From Xanthobacteraceae bacterium (lineage in GTDB: Bacteria; Pseudomonadota; Alphaproteobacteria; Rhizobiales; Xanthobacteraceae), in NCBI GenBank assembly GCA_030037645.1, contig JASHQI010000169.1, positions 1 through 36,565 on the forward strand: a DNA stretch of 36,565 nt, written 5' to 3'. This document shows, piece by piece, positions 16,074 to 24,465 of the stretch. Under the pieces are notes generated by a model. The model had not been told where the DNA came from, did no database searches, and worked only from the letters and a program-made list of their open reading frames with translations. Numbering within the stretch: the first letter of the stretch is position 1; every line of letters starts with the position of its first letter. A program made the position numbers and the translations under genes.

Positions 16074-17363
16074 ATGGATCGCATTCGCATCGTCGGCGGC
16101 CGCAACCTCAACGGCACGATCCCGATCTCGGGCGCGAAGAACGCCACGCTTCCCCTGATGATTGCGAGCCTGCTTACCGACCAGACGCTGATCCTCGACA
16201 ATGTGCCGCGGCTGGCCGATGTCAGCCTGCTGCAACTCATCCTCGGCAACCACGGCGTCGACATCATGGTGGGCGGCAAGCGCTCCGGTGAGACCGCCGA
16301 TCACGGCCAGACCCTGCACATTTCCGCGGCTCGCATCGTCGACACCACCGCGCCCTATGAACTGGTCTCCAAGATGCGCGCGAGCTTTTGGGTGCTCGCG
16401 CCGCTGGTCGCGCGCATGGGCGAAGCGCGGGTGTCGATGCCCGGCGGCTGCGCGATCGGCACCCGTCCGGTCGATCTGCTCATCATGGCGATCGAACGGC
16501 TTGGCGCAAAAATCGAAATCGACGGCGGCTATGTGGTGGCGCGCGCGCCGCACGGGCTCAAGGGCGCCGAGATCGTTTTTCCGAAAATCACCGTCGGCGG
16601 GACCCATACGGCGATCATGGCGGCCGCGCTCGCCCAAGGAACGACCGTCATCGACAATGCCGCCCGCGAGCCGGAGATCGTCGATGTCGCGGATTGCCTC
16701 AACAAGATGGGCGCGCGCATTTCCGGCGCCGGCACGAGGCACATCGTGGTCGAGGGCGTGGCCAAGCTAAATGGCGCGCGCCACGCTGTGCTGCCCGACC
16801 GCATCGAAACCGGCACCTATGCGATGGCCGTCGCCATGGCCGGCGGCGATATTTTGTTGCGAAATGCGCGTCCGGAACTTCTTCAAGCGGCGCTCGACGT
16901 GCTCAAGCACACGGGCGTGACGGTCACGCCCACCAACCAGGGTATCCGCATCGCCCGCAACGGTGCCGAACTGGCGCCGGTGGAAGTGACAACCGCTCCG
17001 TTTCCCGATTTTCCGACCGATCTGCAAGCCCAGCTCATGGCGCTGATGACGCGCGCGCGGGGCGTCTCACATATCGTCGAGACCATCTTCGAGAACCGCT
17101 TCATGCATGTGCAGGAGCTGGCGCGCCTCGGCGCACGTATCCAGCTCGAAGGCGAGCGCGCAACGATCGAAGGCGTCGAACAACTGAAGGGCGCGCCGGT
17201 GATGGCGACCGATCTGCGCGCCTCGGTGTCGCTGGTGATCGCGGCTCTCGCCGCCGAAGGCGAAACCATCGTCAATCGCGTCTATCATCTCGATCGCGGC
17301 TTTGAGCGCCTGGAAGAAAAACTTGCACGCTGCGGTGCCGCCATCGAGCGGCTTTCGGGATAG
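16074..17363 (+). CDS. murA: UDP-N-acetylglucosamine 1-carboxyvinyltransferase
   Basis: The 429-residue enzyme transfers enolpyruvate from PEP to UDP-GlcNAc, the first committed step of peptidoglycan synthesis in the cytoplasm. Family marks are clear: GAKNATLP with K22, and C126 in [13 protein letters not shown], the catalytic cysteine that fosfomycin alkylates. The late [12 protein letters not shown] and [10 protein letters not shown] segments are also typical. Length is standard and no residue is missing. The ATG at 16074 has GGGGG about eight bases upstream. It is an essential housekeeping gene in the midst of catabolic genes. Confidence 0.97.
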   Translation: MDRIRIVGGRNLNGTIPISGAKNATLPLMIASLLTDQTLILDNVPRLADVSLLQLILGNHGVDIMVGGKRSGETADHGQTLHISAARIVDTTAPYELVSKMRASFWVLAPLVARMGEARVSMPGGCAIGTRPVDLLIMAIERLGAKIEIDGGYVVARAPHGLKGAEIVFPKITVGGTHTAIMAAALAQGTTVIDNAAREPEIVDVADCLNKMGARISGAGTRHIVVEGVAKLNGARHAVLPDRIETGTYAMAVAMAGGDILLRNARPELLQAALDVLKHTGVTVTPTNQGIRIARNGAELAPVEVTTAPFPDFPTDLQAQLMALMTRARGVSHIVETIFENRFMHVQELARLGARIQLEGERATIEGVEQLKGAPVMATDLRASVSLVIAALAAEGETIVNRVYHLDRGFERLEEKLARCGAAIERLSG

Positions 17364-17438
17364 CGCATAAGTCACTACGATCCGCTCGTCCCGCCGGCGC
17401 GGGGTCCGGTCGATTCACCAAGGCACTTCTATCTCTAG

Positions 17439-17464
17439 CTGGCTTCCCGCCTGCGCGGGAATGA
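17439..17464. repeat. Dispersed palindromic element (copy B) before TAXI-like gene
   Basis: CCCGC (17446-17450), loop CTGC and GCGGG (17455-17459) lie within CTGGCTTCCCGCC...GCGGGAATGA. The in-frame translation is SWLPACAGM, nearly the same as copy A (SWVPACAGTER). The element ends 11 bases before the ATG at 17476 and itself contains an in-frame ATG at 17461. Confidence 0.65.
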
Positions 17465-17475
17465 GCGGAGCAAGC

Positions 17476-18375
17476 ATGACATTGCGGATCGGGACGGCGG
17501 AGCGCAACAGCACGTTTTTGAGCCAAGGTCGCGCGCTCAAGGCGGTGCTGGACCGAAATCCTGCGCTTGCCCCGGTCGATGTGAGCACGTCCGCGCATGC
17601 CAGCATCGAGAATGCCAAACGGCTCGCCGACGACGACATCGATTTCGGTTTCATGGCGTCGAACTGGATCGGTCGCGCCAAGAACGGCGAGCCTCCCTTT
17701 GCGCAGAAGATCGACCTGCGCATGGTCGCGCCGATGAATGCCGGCCCGTTGTTCTTTATCACGCGCGCCGACTCAAGCGCACGGACGGTGTCCGATCTGC
17801 GCGGCCGGCGTCTCGTGGTCGGCCCGGAAAGAAGCGGCATGACCCAGCATGCGCGCGTGATCCTCGGCACGCTGGGCCTCACGTTCACGGATCTCACACC
17901 GGTTTTTCTTGATTTCGCCGCCGGTGGCGATGCGCTCGCGCGCGGTGAGATCGACGCGCAACTGCAATGTCCGATCCCCAATAAGGTCATGACGGCGCTC
18001 GCCGAGCGCGTTGACCTGCGCGTCTTGTCCTATGGTCCGGGCGAACTGGAAACCGTGCTACGCGCCGTGCCGTTTTATCGGCGCACGATCATGCGTAAAG
18101 GCGCAATCCGCGGCCTTGACGCCGATGTGCCGCAAGCCGCGGTGGTCAATGTGCTGGTCACGCATGCACGCGTCGCAGATGTCAAGGTTTGCGATGTCAC
18201 CACAGCCATATTCGCCGCCCGCGATGAGCTGCCGCGTTTGAATGCTCTGTTCGACGGTATTGTCGGGCTGTTCGAACCGCTGCGCCGCGATGGCGCGGGC
18301 GCTCTCGAATTCGGCGGCGTCGCGCTTCACGCCGGCGCGCACGCCGCGTATCGAGCTGCCGGTTTGTTGACCTAA
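17476..18375 (+). CDS. TAXI/NMT1-like solute-binding protein without signal peptide
   Basis: The 299-residue protein has the type II binding fold of TAXI-TRAP receptors. Recognisable parts are the opening MTLRIGTAERNSTFLSQGRAL, the GRRLVVGPERSGMTQHARVIL segment at about 112-132, and FAAGGDALARGEIDAQL. It starts directly at what is normally the mature N-terminus; no hydrophobic export signal exists, and the frame upstream is only repeat-derived sequence. The ATG at 17461 lies inside the repeat, so 17476 is preferred. It may be a cytoplasmic binding or sensory protein, or a receptor gene whose 5' end was replaced when the repeat inserted. No TRAP membrane subunit is present. It ends shortly before a 9-bp hairpin shared with the convergent gene. 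Confidence 0.75.
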   Translation: MTLRIGTAERNSTFLSQGRALKAVLDRNPALAPVDVSTSAHASIENAKRLADDDIDFGFMASNWIGRAKNGEPPFAQKIDLRMVAPMNAGPLFFITRADSSARTVSDLRGRRLVVGPERSGMTQHARVILGTLGLTFTDLTPVFLDFAAGGDALARGEIDAQLQCPIPNKVMTALAERVDLRVLSYGPGELETVLRAVPFYRRTIMRKGAIRGLDADVPQAAVVNVLVTHARVADVKVCDVTTAIFAARDELPRLNALFDGIVGLFEPLRRDGAGALEFGGVALHAGAHAAYRAAGLLT

Positions 18376-18388
18376 CCGCGCAGACGGC

Positions 18389-18417
18389 AGACGGATTCGA
18401 AAGTCTGTAATCCGTCT
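18389..18417. terminator. Perfect 9-bp hairpin between convergent genes
   Basis: AGACGGATT (18389-18397) pairs perfectly with AATCCGTCT (18409-18417) around an 11-base loop. It fills the 40-base gap between the TAXI-like gene and the PEBP gene and overlaps the latter's stop by two bases. It lacks a long T-run, so termination efficiency is uncertain. Confidence 0.55.
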
Positions 18418-19144
18418 ACTTCGACACCTTCGCGCCTTTCGCGGGATTTTGCGTGTAGAGGCCGAGCTCCGCGCCCTGCTCCAGCACCTTGCCCTTGATC
18501 GCCGCCGTCGCTGCAGGCCCGTCAAAATCCTTGCCGAGATTGAGCGAGCCGACGCTCAGCGCGTAGACCGTGAAATGATAATGATGGACAATCTCGTCGT
18601 TCCAGGGCGGGCATGGTCCGTCATAGCCGTAGTATTGTCCCTTCATTGCATCGTTGCTGGCGGTTACTTTGGTGTAATCGTTGAGGCCGCGCACGCCAGC
18701 CGCGGCCGGCGTCGCCGGCTTGCCGTGAACCACGCGGGCGTTCGAATCGGCGCCTTCCTTCAGCGACCTGACGTTTGGTGGAATATCGACCAAGACCCAG
18801 TGAAAGAAGTCTTTCCGGGGAACTGCCGCTGTCAGCGTCATGCCCTCCTTGTTCATTTTCTCACGCTGCTCCGCCGGCGAGTCGGTGTCGTAGAGAATGA
18901 TGGCGTAGGACTTGGTGCCGCGCGGTCCCTTCGACCATGAGATGCTCGGACTGATGTCGGGGCCGGCTGTCGTATGCCCCTGCGCGGCCGGCACACAGAA
19001 TGCATATTTGTTGGGCATCATGCCGCCGTTCTTGAATGAATCGACCCTCACTTTGAGCGAGCGAGCGGATGCCTGCGGCGCCACAAGCGATGCCGACACA
19101 GCGGCCGCAAACGCGCCAATGATTGCAATCTTGATATTTGCCAT
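18416..19144 (-). CDS. Exported YbhB/YbcL (PEBP) family protein
   Basis: The 242-residue protein starts with a Sec signal peptide (IAIIGAFAAAVSASLVA, cleavage after ASA near 27). The phosphatidylethanolamine-binding protein fold follows, with the ligand-site marks LYDTDSP, FFHWVLVDIPP and the GPCPP...HHYHFTVYAL region (about 186-207). The fold binds small anionic ligands; the bacterial members' roles are unclear, though related YbhB/YbcL proteins occur in periplasm and cytoplasm. GGAGGG five bases before the ATG at 19144 sets the start, and the frame from 19270 is longer without support. It is divergent from the MFS transporter, 107 bases apart. Confidence 0.88.
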   Translation of the reverse strand: MANIKIAIIGAFAAAVSASLVAPQASARSLKVRVDSFKNGGMMPNKYAFCVPAAQGHTTAGPDISPSISWSKGPRGTKSYAIILYDTDSPAEQREKMNKEGMTLTAAVPRKDFFHWVLVDIPPNVRSLKEGADSNARVVHGKPATPAAAGVRGLNDYTKVTASNDAMKGQYYGYDGPCPPWNDEIVHHYHFTVYALSVGSLNLGKDFDGPAATAAIKGKVLEQGAELGLYTQNPAKGAKVSK

Positions 19145-19251
19145 GGTTGCCCTCCGTGCACTGGAATATTCATGATACATTGTTTCGCCGTCCAGGTGGG
19201 GCGACATTTCGTCAAGCCGCGGCGCGACAAAGGGATGGGCAAGGGGGGACG

Positions 19252-20553
19252 ATGAGCGAGGGCGCCGCAACTCCGACCGTCAGTCAGATTTATAAAGTCG
19301 CGCTGGCGAGCATCATTGGATCGGTTATCGAGCAATACGATTTTCTGGTTACCGGCGTGATCGCGGCGACGGTGTGGGGCGGCATCTTCTTCAAGCTGCC
19401 GGGCCTTGCGGCCGTCGCCGCCGCGATCGGCGTCTATGGTCTCGGCATCATCATTCGGCCGATCGGCGCGTTCATTTTCGGTCACATCGCCGACCGCCGC
19501 GGGCGCAAGGACGCCATGGTCTATGCGCTGGTGCTGATGGGCGCCAGCACGCTGTTGATCGGTTTGACGCCCACTTACGACAGCATCGGGGTGATCGCTC
19601 CAGTGCTGTTGATCGTATTCCGATTTTTACAGGGCATCAGTTTCGGCGCCGAGTTCGGCACAGCGTCGACCTGGGTCGTCGAGCAAGCGGCGCGCTCGAA
19701 GTACCGCGCGTTTTGGGGCGCCTGGGTCGGCTTCGCCATCCCGATCGGGCTGTTGCTTGGCTTCGGCTCGGTGATCTTCATCAAATCGCTGATGACTGCG
19801 GACAGTTTCAACACCTGGGGCTGGCGCATCTTCTTCATCATCGGTTTCCTGGTGGCGATCGTCGGCCTGGTCATCCGCACGCGCACCATGGACAGCTTCG
19901 TGTTCGAACAGCACAAGGCGCAAATGATTCTCAAATATCCCGCCAGTCAGGTCTGGCGCGAGATGCCGCTGACCATTCTGCGCACGTCGCTGGTGAACGC
20001 CATGTTCGGCGGTGCGTTCTTTCTCTATTTCGTGTTCGGTACCGGCTACATGAAGGCCGTCGGCTTTACCGGCAACGAACCTGAGGTGATCGGCCTGATC
20101 GCCGCCGGTTTCATGCTGTTGTTCATGATCATCGGTTCGCTGCTCGCCGACTACATCAACCGCCGCACGATCCTGCTGATCGCCGCCATCGTGCTTCTGA
20201 TTTTCGCGCTGCCGTATTTCTACCTCGTCAATACTGGCAGCGTCCTGCTGGCGACGGTCGCCGAAGTCGTCGGCTTCGGCTTCGTGTTCGGCTTCGGCTA
20301 CGGCGCGATCCCGACCTTTTATACGGAGAATTTCCCGACGCGCTATCGCGCCTCGGGCGCGAGCGCCGGTTATCAAGTCGCGCAGGTCTATGGCGGCGGC
20401 CTGATTCCCATTGTCGCCGGGCAGATCTTGCGCATTTACGGCGTTCACCAAGCCTACATCTATATCGGTTTGTTGGTGATGCTCTACGCGGTGCTGGCCA
20501 TCGTCGCCATTCTGCGCACACCGGAAACAAAAGGCGCCAATCTCGAGAACTGA
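19252..20553 (+). CDS. Major facilitator superfamily transporter, metabolite:H+ symporter (MHS) type
   Basis: The 433-residue protein has about 12 membrane helices. The opening SVIEQYDFLVTGVIAATVW and the loop 2-3 motif GHIADRRGRKDAM mark the MHS/sugar-porter group, which imports organic acids, aromatic acids, betaine or proline with protons. The RYRASGASAGYQVAQ stretch in the second half (about 364-378) is also family-typical. A very strong AAGGGGGGA before the ATG at 19252 fixes the start. The metallo-beta-lactamase-fold gene begins 11 bases after the stop, so the two form an operon and may handle the same compound. The substrate cannot be read from sequence. Confidence 0.88.
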   Translation: MSEGAATPTVSQIYKVALASIIGSVIEQYDFLVTGVIAATVWGGIFFKLPGLAAVAAAIGVYGLGIIIRPIGAFIFGHIADRRGRKDAMVYALVLMGASTLLIGLTPTYDSIGVIAPVLLIVFRFLQGISFGAEFGTASTWVVEQAARSKYRAFWGAWVGFAIPIGLLLGFGSVIFIKSLMTADSFNTWGWRIFFIIGFLVAIVGLVIRTRTMDSFVFEQHKAQMILKYPASQVWREMPLTILRTSLVNAMFGGAFFLYFVFGTGYMKAVGFTGNEPEVIGLIAAGFMLLFMIIGSLLADYINRRTILLIAAIVLLIFALPYFYLVNTGSVLLATVAEVVGFGFVFGFGYGAIPTFYTENFPTRYRASGASAGYQVAQVYGGGLIPIVAGQILRIYGVHQAYIYIGLLVMLYAVLAIVAILRTPETKGANLEN

Positions 20554-20564
20554 CGGAGACCGAT

Positions 20565-21719
20565 ATGCTGTTTGGCGGCTGTGATTGCGCGCCCGGATCG
20601 TCCTTGTTGTCGGCTTATGGCTCGCTATGTGCCGGCGGCGCCGGATTCGTGTCCGCCGTGATCGGTACGATGGTCGTCAATGCGCGGACCGCGACTGCGC
20701 CGAAGCTCGGCCGCAATGCGCCGGAAGTCGATCGCCTCGCCGTACGCATGGTCACGGACAATATCGTCATTCAGTTTGTGCCGCCGGAAACGCGCCATGG
20801 CGTGACGATCGAACGGCGCGTCGGTGCCCATCTCTCGGCGGACGCGCCCCCGCGGACGGCGCTCAACGGCGAATGGGGCCTGTCGATGCACGCGCAGTCG
20901 CGCCGCGGCGACGAAGAGCGCAACGTGCTGGTCGATTTCGGCTATACGCCCGAAGTGCTGCTCAACAATATGTCGATCCTGAAGATCGATCCGGCGGCGT
21001 TCGACGCGCTGGTCCTAAGCCACGGCCATTACGACCATTTTGGCGGCTTGGTGGGTTTCCTGAAAGCAAATAGGGGAAAATTGAAGAGGGACATTCCCTT
21101 CTTTATCGGCGGCGAGGATGCCTTCTGCATCCGGCGCAACCCGGCAGGTCAATACGGCGCGCTCGACCGCAAGGCAATCCTCGACGCCGAACTCATGCTG
21201 ATGATGTCGGAAGGGTCTGCGATCGTCGCCGATCATGCCTTCACAACCGGCAGGATCGGGCAGACCTCGTTCGAGAAGCCGCTGCAGCCTTCCAGCGAGA
21301 TCGTCGGCATTTTCGACGGCATGGGCTGTTTTCCGGAAAAAATGCCCGCGCCAAAGAACACCGGCTCCTACATTCCAGACGACTTCGACCACGAGATCGG
21401 CACCGCTTATCTGGTCAAGGGCAAGGGTCTGGTCGTGCTCACCTCGTGCAGTCATCGCGGTGTCATCAACACCGTCAAACAGGCGCAGGAAGCCTCAGGG
21501 GTGGACAAGGTCCACGCCGTGATCGGCGGCTTTCACATCGTGCCGCCGCTGGGCGACGACTACATCCACCGGACGATCGATGCCTTCAAGGAAGTCGATC
21601 CCGATCTTCTGATCCCCGCGCACTGCACCGGCGACCGCTTCTATGACCTCGCGCGCGACGCCATGGGCGACAAGGTCGTGCATGCGGCGGTCGGTACCCG
21701 GTTCGTGTTTTCGAGCTAA
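20565..21719 (+). CDS. Metallo-beta-lactamase-fold hydrolase, RFA-P synthase-like
   Basis: The 384-residue protein has an intact dinuclear metal site: H153, H155, D157 and H158 in SHGHYDHFGG, H297 in TSCSHRG, H324 in IGGFH and possibly H353 in PAHCTG. This HCTG ending and the CSHRGVINTV segment mark the branch often labelled beta-ribofuranosylaminobenzene 5'-phosphate synthase, a label that is poorly tested in bacteria. The first 45 residues are Cys- and Gly-rich (GGCDCAPGSS, SLCAGGAGF) with a hydrophobic stretch at 24-38, possibly a membrane anchor or non-classical export signal. It follows the MFS gene by 11 bases and overlaps the convergent GST stop by three bases. It may hydrolyse an ester or lactone imported by the transporter; that is a guess. 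Confidence 0.8.
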   Translation: MLFGGCDCAPGSSLLSAYGSLCAGGAGFVSAVIGTMVVNARTATAPKLGRNAPEVDRLAVRMVTDNIVIQFVPPETRHGVTIERRVGAHLSADAPPRTALNGEWGLSMHAQSRRGDEERNVLVDFGYTPEVLLNNMSILKIDPAAFDALVLSHGHYDHFGGLVGFLKANRGKLKRDIPFFIGGEDAFCIRRNPAGQYGALDRKAILDAELMLMMSEGSAIVADHAFTTGRIGQTSFEKPLQPSSEIVGIFDGMGCFPEKMPAPKNTGSYIPDDFDHEIGTAYLVKGKGLVVLTSCSHRGVINTVKQAQEASGVDKVHAVIGGFHIVPPLGDDYIHRTIDAFKEVDPDLLIPAHCTGDRFYDLARDAMGDKVVHAAVGTRFVFSS

Positions 21720-22573
21720 AAGCCCGCGACCATTTCCAGCGTCTTGCCGACCTGGGTGTGGCGGATGGTGTCGAGCTGTTCCGGCGAATGGCGGGACTGC
21801 CCGACCTCCCTGGCAAATTCCGGCCCGGCGCGCAATTTCTCGGCCCACGAATGCACGTGCGGATGCAGCCGCGCGAACGGATAGCCGGCGAGCGTGAGCC
21901 GGTGTTCGTAGATGAACCAGGCGATGTCGAGCACCGTTAAATCGTTGCCCATCAGATAGGCCTGCTTCGCCAGCGTTTCGTCGAGCGCGGCGAACTCGGT
22001 GCGGAATTTCAACGCCGACGCGCGCGCCCGTTCGTCGCTGAAACCGTCCTTGGCGGCGCGCTGCCAAAACGCGATCTGCACCTGTTTCTCGCGATCTTTT
22101 GCGCCCTGAACGGTGCCGGCGCCGCTCTTCATGTAGCTTTCGAGCGCGGCCGCTGGCTTTGGCGGGCCGGACGGCGCGAACACGAAACGAAAGCTCAAGG
22201 TTCGCAAATCAAGGTGCAGATCGTCCTCGTGCTTGAGCAGCGCCGCCACTTCGTTCTCGTGGCCAGCCGGAATAAGCTTCGGCATCGGAAATTGCTTTTC
22301 CAAATACTGGATGATGTCGTTGCTCTCGATATGCACGGCGCCGTCGTGGACCAGCACCGGAACGAGGCCACGGGGATTGATGCCGAGAAACCACGGCTGC
22401 ATGTTTTCGTAATGCGCAAGATCGATGGGATGCGACTGCCACGGAACTTTCTTCAGGTTGAGAAAGATGCGCAACTTTTGCGAGCACGACGAGCCCGTGA
22501 AGTGGAGCACGTGCAGGCCTTTCCAGCCGAGCACCTCACGGGTTTTGATGTCGCTGTCTACGAGCTGAACCAT
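21716..22573 (-). CDS. Glutathione S-transferase family protein (beta-etherase-like length)
   Basis: The 285-residue protein is longer than a typical GST. The N-terminal thioredoxin domain contains GSSCSQKLRIFLNLK (residues 27-41), NPRGLVPVLVHDG and the glutathione contact ESNDIIQYLEKQFP. The C-terminal helical domain ends with HPHVHSWAEKLRAGPEF. Length and the Ser/Cys-rich active site recall GSTs of the lignin beta-etherase group, though this is only a resemblance. AGGGAAA precedes the ATG at 22573. The gene follows the beta-propeller gene on the same strand by 11 bases and is likely cotranscribed with it. Confidence 0.85.
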   Translation of the reverse strand: MVQLVDSDIKTREVLGWKGLHVLHFTGSSCSQKLRIFLNLKKVPWQSHPIDLAHYENMQPWFLGINPRGLVPVLVHDGAVHIESNDIIQYLEKQFPMPKLIPAGHENEVAALLKHEDDLHLDLRTLSFRFVFAPSGPPKPAAALESYMKSGAGTVQGAKDREKQVQIAFWQRAAKDGFSDERARASALKFRTEFAALDETLAKQAYLMGNDLTVLDIAWFIYEHRLTLAGYPFARLHPHVHSWAEKLRAGPEFAREVGQSRHSPEQLDTIRHTQVGKTLEMVAGF

Positions 22574-22584
22574 GACCGATTTCC

Positions 22585-23727
22585 CTAAAGCGCCTGCTCG
22601 GCCTCCTTCCAGCGTTGCGCGGCGTTGGGACCGGCGACGATGTCGTCCACGTTGGCGAGTTTGCCGCGCTCGCGCACGAGCCCTTTGTAGAATTCACCTT
22701 TCGACACCGGCGGCACGTCGGCGATGATCGTCCAGCTATCGCCGCCGTCGAGGCTTTCGAAAACTTGACCGTCGGTGTCGACGGCGTGCAGCGAATAGCC
22801 GTCACGGCGCGCCTCGATGGTGAGCGCGGAGAACAGCGCCCGCTGGCCATCGGGCAGGCCGCCCAACAGCCGCTCCCAGCTTTTTCCGGCGTCGCGGCTG
22901 CGGTAGATTTTGCCGCGCGCGCGGCCGAGCTCGTACCAGTGCACCGGCCAGCCGACGCCGGCCGACATGAACAACAGATCGGGGTCGTCGGGATGCAGCA
23001 CCACGGCGTCCGGATAGTTGGCGTCGGGAGGCATCTTCATCCGGTGAAAGCTTGCGCTGCCGTCCTCGCTCGCCATCATGCCGACTATGCCGTTGGCGAT
23101 GATGACGCGCTTCGGCCGCGCCGGATGCACCAGGATGCGATGAATGTCGCACTCGCGCGGATCGGGATCGACCGGCAGCTCGGTGAACGTTTTTCCGAAA
23201 TCGTCGGAGAATTGCAGCGAGCCGATTTCAATGCCGACCCACAGCCGGTCACCGTCGAGCACGATGTCTTTGACGTGGCCGATGCGCGGCGGCGGCGGAA
23301 AGGTCCATTGCCGCACCGAGGCGGTGTCGCGCAGCGCCGGCAGCTCGCGCCAGCTTTTGCCCTTGTCCTCGCTGACATAAAGATGCGCGGGCAGCGCGCC
23401 GGCAAATACGACTTCGCGGCCTTGCAGGCGGCCGGCGCGCGTCGACCAGAACTCGTGATGGGCGAGCCCCTCGTTGACCCAGTTCCACTTCGTGCCACCA
23501 TCGTCGCTGCGGGCCATGCCGACGCCGCGGGTCGACGCGAACAGCGTGCCGTCGTCGAGCGCCGTCACCCCGGACACGAACACGCCCTGGAGAGCGCGGT
23601 TTCTTTGCGTCCAGCCACGCTGCGACCTTTGCAGGATCGCGACGCCGTCGACCGTCCCGACCACAATGGTGTCCGATGCGGATTTGGCGCGCTGAATATT
23701 CGTTCCACCGTTCGACAACAAGATCAT
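22585..23727 (-). CDS. BNR/sialidase-like beta-propeller protein
   Basis: The 380-residue protein is built of repeated propeller blades with Asp-box-like motifs: RSDDGGTKWNW, VSEDKGKSWREL, FSDDFGKTFTEL, ASEDGSASFHRM, RSRDAGKSWERL and ESLDGGDSWTII, six in all at roughly 50-residue spacing. These S/T-x-D-x-G-x-x-W/F boxes occur in sialidases, VPS10 and plant photosystem-assembly factors, and do not imply sialidase activity. No signal peptide is seen. The same architecture is common in unassigned bacterial proteins annotated as exo-alpha-sialidase or glycosyl hydrolase. It probably forms an operon with the GST. Function is unknown; lactonase-like or protein-binding roles are possible. Confidence 0.78.
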   Translation of the reverse strand: MILLSNGGTNIQRAKSASDTIVVGTVDGVAILQRSQRGWTQRNRALQGVFVSGVTALDDGTLFASTRGVGMARSDDGGTKWNWVNEGLAHHEFWSTRAGRLQGREVVFAGALPAHLYVSEDKGKSWRELPALRDTASVRQWTFPPPPRIGHVKDIVLDGDRLWVGIEIGSLQFSDDFGKTFTELPVDPDPRECDIHRILVHPARPKRVIIANGIVGMMASEDGSASFHRMKMPPDANYPDAVVLHPDDPDLLFMSAGVGWPVHWYELGRARGKIYRSRDAGKSWERLLGGLPDGQRALFSALTIEARRDGYSLHAVDTDGQVFESLDGGDSWTIIADVPPVSKGEFYKGLVRERGKLANVDDIVAGPNAAQRWKEAEQAL

Positions 23728-23830
23728 CGGGATGCTCGCTGGCAGGATCGAGCTTTTGTCTATCCCGGATTTCGCTGCCGCTCAATCCAGGCTACGCTGC
23801 CAATCCCACCTCACAAACCCGAAAGACGCC

Positions 23831-24367
23831 ATGGCCCGCATCTCCTATATCGAGGAAAAGAATCATCCCGAGCTTGCCGATTTGATTGGCAAGGTCCGCG
23901 CCGGTCGGCGTGGCACGCTGATCAACGTCTACAAGCTCCTGCTGCACGCGCCGCCGCTCGCCGCATGCTGGCTCGATCTCATCAGTACGGCGCGGTTCAA
24001 GACCAAGCTCGACGGACGGTTACGCGAGATCGTCATCATTCGCGTCGGCTATCTCAACCATACCGATTACGTTGTTAAGCAGCACGTACCCGAGCTGTCG
24101 GCACCGGAAGGACTATCCAAGCAGGAGAGCGACGCGCTCGCTGATTGGAAGGGCAGCCGATATTTCAGCGCGCGTGAACGCGCCGCGCTCGCCTACGCCG
24201 ATGCCATGACGCACGACATCGCCGTGACCGATGCGGTGTTCGATGCACTGCGACCGCATTTCGACGAGCGCCAGATCGTTGAATTGACCGTGCTGATCGG
24301 CATCTACAACATGCATACGCGCGTGTTCATGGCGCTCGGGATCGACCCCGAGCCGCACCACAAGTAA
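23831..24367 (+). CDS. Carboxymuconolactone decarboxylase-family protein
   Basis: The 178-residue protein has the all-helical CMD/AhpD fold. The family pattern is present in REIVIIRVGYLNHTDYVVKQHVPE (about residues 63-86), with the E...Y...H spacing, but there is no CxxC pair, so it is not an AhpD-type peroxidase reductase. ARERAALAYADAMTHD is a further family mark. Such proteins include lactone-processing enzymes of protocatechuate breakdown and many unassigned catabolic proteins. The ATG at 23831 starts the conserved region, so the longer frame from 23732 is not used. It is divergent from the propeller gene and followed, 98 bases on, by the 2-hydroxyacid dehydrogenase-like gene. Confidence 0.85.
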   Translation: MARISYIEEKNHPELADLIGKVRAGRRGTLINVYKLLLHAPPLAACWLDLISTARFKTKLDGRLREIVIIRVGYLNHTDYVVKQHVPELSAPEGLSKQESDALADWKGSRYFSARERAALAYADAMTHDIAVTDAVFDALRPHFDERQIVELTVLIGIYNMHTRVFMALGIDPEPHHK

Positions 24368-24387
24368 TGCAAATGTTTTCACCGATC

Positions 24388-24407
24388 GTCCCCGCGCAAG
24401 CGGGGAC
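24388..24407. terminator. Perfect 8-bp hairpin with 4-base loop
   Basis: GTCCCCGC (24388-24395), loop GCAA and GCGGGGAC (24400-24407) form a compact GC-rich stem 20 bases after the CMD-family stop. It may terminate that transcript, but it also belongs to the same sort of dispersed palindromes as copies A-C, and no T-run follows. Confidence 0.45.
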
Positions 24408-24425
24408 CCGTCCTTAGCTAGACCG

Positions 24426-24450
24426 CTGGATTGCCGCCTTCGCGGGAATG
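24426..24450. repeat. Dispersed palindromic element (copy C) before dehydrogenase-like gene
   Basis: CTGGATTGCCGCC...GCGGGAATG matches copy B closely, with CCGC (24434-24437), loop CTTC and GCGG (24442-24445). It ends 15 bases before the ATG at 24466, the same arrangement seen at 652-679 and 17439-17464. Confidence 0.6.
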
Positions 24451-24465
24451 CGCGGGAGTAGAGAC

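Noticed and set aside
22615..24078. 487-residue open frame on the plus strand
   Set aside because: It runs antisense through the beta-propeller gene and into another frame of the CMD-family gene; the composition is that of a shadow frame, and the propeller repeats on the other strand are clear.
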